From Streptomyces sp. NRRL S-340 (GTDB lineage: Bacteria > Actinomycetota > Actinomycetes > Streptomycetales > Streptomycetaceae), in the NCBI RefSeq assembly GCF_000720185.1, contig NZ_JOIY01000007.1, positions 124,001 through 188,000 of the forward strand: a stretch of 64,000 nucleotides of DNA, in the 5' to 3' direction. Under the pieces are notes generated by a model. It saw only the letters and a list, made by a program, of their open reading frames with translations. It was not told the origin of the DNA and searched no databases. Shown piece after piece: positions 63,444 to 64,000 of the stretch. The position numbers and the translations under genes are program-made. Each line of letters begins with the position of its first letter. Within the stretch, counting starts at the first letter, position 1.

Positions 63444-64000
63444 TCACCGGCCGGTGCCCGTGCTGACCACCACCGTCTTGGCCGCCTTGTCGTGCAGGCC
63501 CTGCTTGTAGGGCCGGTCGAAGTAGCTCCAGCCGCCGCAGACCGCGAGCCACAGGCAGGCGCAGCAGAACCAGAACGGGACCCAGAGAACCGCGGCGCGC
63601 CCCAGTGCGGTGGCGGCGGAGGGCGTCGATCCGTCGCTCAGGTCGGCCACGCGCATGCCCAGCCACTTCTTGCCCAGCGTCTGCCCCGACCTGGCGGTCA
63701 TGAAGGTGTCGTAGGCCAAGTAGAGCACGACACCGACCACCGACTGCCAGATGGACGTGCCCACCTCGACCTGGTCGGCGTTCATCGTCGACTCGTTGAC
63801 GCGCAGCGCCCAGGTGACCACCCAGACCACGATGCCCACCAGGATCAGGTCGATGATCCGGGCCAGGGTGCGCCTGCCGCTCTCCGCGAGCGGGGGCATG
63901 CCGGCGAGCGGTCCGCCGGGGGGCGGGCCGCCGCCGTAAGGACCACCGCCGTAGGAGTCGCCCCCGTACGAGCCTCCGCCGTACGGGCCGCTGCCCTCAT
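63444..64000 (-). CDS. RDD family membrane protein, N-terminus outside window
   Basis: The frame runs off the end of the window. Visible: PYGGG/SYGG repeats from the edge, then LARIIDLILVGIVVWVVTWALRV (an R/D-containing first RDD segment), YLAYDTFMTARSGQTLGKKWLGMRVADL and a third helix ending CGGWSYFD. Family members often carry a Gly/Tyr/Pro-rich cytoplasmic leader. Inner-membrane protein of unknown function. An internal ATG at 63899 could be a secondary start. Confidence 0.82.
   Translation of the reverse strand, partial: EGSGPYGGGSYGGDSYGGGPYGGGPPPGGPLAGMPPLAESGRRTLARIIDLILVGIVVWVVTWALRVNESTMNADQVEVGTSIWQSVVGVVLYLAYDTFMTARSGQTLGKKWLGMRVADLSDGSTPSAATALGRAAVLWVPFWFCCACLWLAVCGGWSYFDRPYKQGLHDKAAKTVVVSTGTGR

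Overview
This 64 kb window is chromosomal DNA of a Streptomyces or very close relative. The evidence is very high GC with strong third-position GC bias, short intergenic gaps, frequent GTG starts and actinomycete gene families (WhiJ-type XRE/DUF397 pair, F420-dependent oxidoreductase, DUF2017-clpS, CysO/CysM/Mec). The order rdgB, rph, nagF, nagE1, nagE2 matches what I recall of the Streptomyces coelicolor chromosome. Most of the window looks like core or near-core chromosome. No IS element, prophage, CRISPR array or replication origin was seen. One tRNA (Leu, anticodon UAG) is present.

Layout. 0-2.5 kb: the 5' part of a GH6 cellulase lipoprotein gene, an apparent class F sortase remnant with its partner, and a HAD-IIA phosphatase. 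2.6-9.2 kb: an aminoethylphosphonate-type catabolic operon (GntR regulator, FAD oxidoreductase, phosphonatase-like HAD, ABC importer) with a candidate GntR operator. 9.2-18.3 kb: a 161-bp tandem duplication, a ROK regulator divergent from a Gfo/Idh/MocA oxidoreductase, an F420 oxidoreductase, an FAH-family hydrolase, a YidC-like insertase pair, a SEC-C protein, and a membrane gene that looks frameshifted at its 3' end. 18.4-23.7 kb: a lower-GC island with a 1054-residue PLD-DEAD helicase-DUF3427 protein (possible anti-phage or restriction-like factor) and a WhiJ-type cassette (ATPase, XRE, DUF397). 23.7-33.5 kb: small membrane and stress proteins (DUF2568, DUF2267, Hsp20), an alpha/beta hydrolase, an AhpD-like protein, a GlxA-type regulator, an MFS transporter and a DUF445 protein.

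33.7-43 kb: DUF1707 protein, a three-gene ABC-2 exporter, a large class A PBP, a Gdx-type SMR exporter under a guanidine-III riboswitch, GroES-like, DUF3618, Bcp and tRNA-Leu. 43-48.2 kb: rdgB, a lipoprotein, rph and the N-acetylglucosamine PTS genes nagF, nagE1 and nagE2 with DasR-type (dre) sites. 48.3-54.8 kb: an MBL hydrolase, a membrane-anchored PemK/MazF-like protein, a sedolisin (S53) protease, and the cysteine module mec, leader peptide, cysO, cysM. 55-64 kb: amino acid permease, DUF2017-clpS, pncB-pncA (NAD salvage), an M6 protease and an RDD protein running off the end.

The genes point to a soil saprophyte that scavenges phosphonates and chitin-derived sugars, secretes hydrolases, and controls sulfur and guanidine metabolism through RNA- or translation-based switches. 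All assignments come from reading the sequence and remembered family features. No database search was run.
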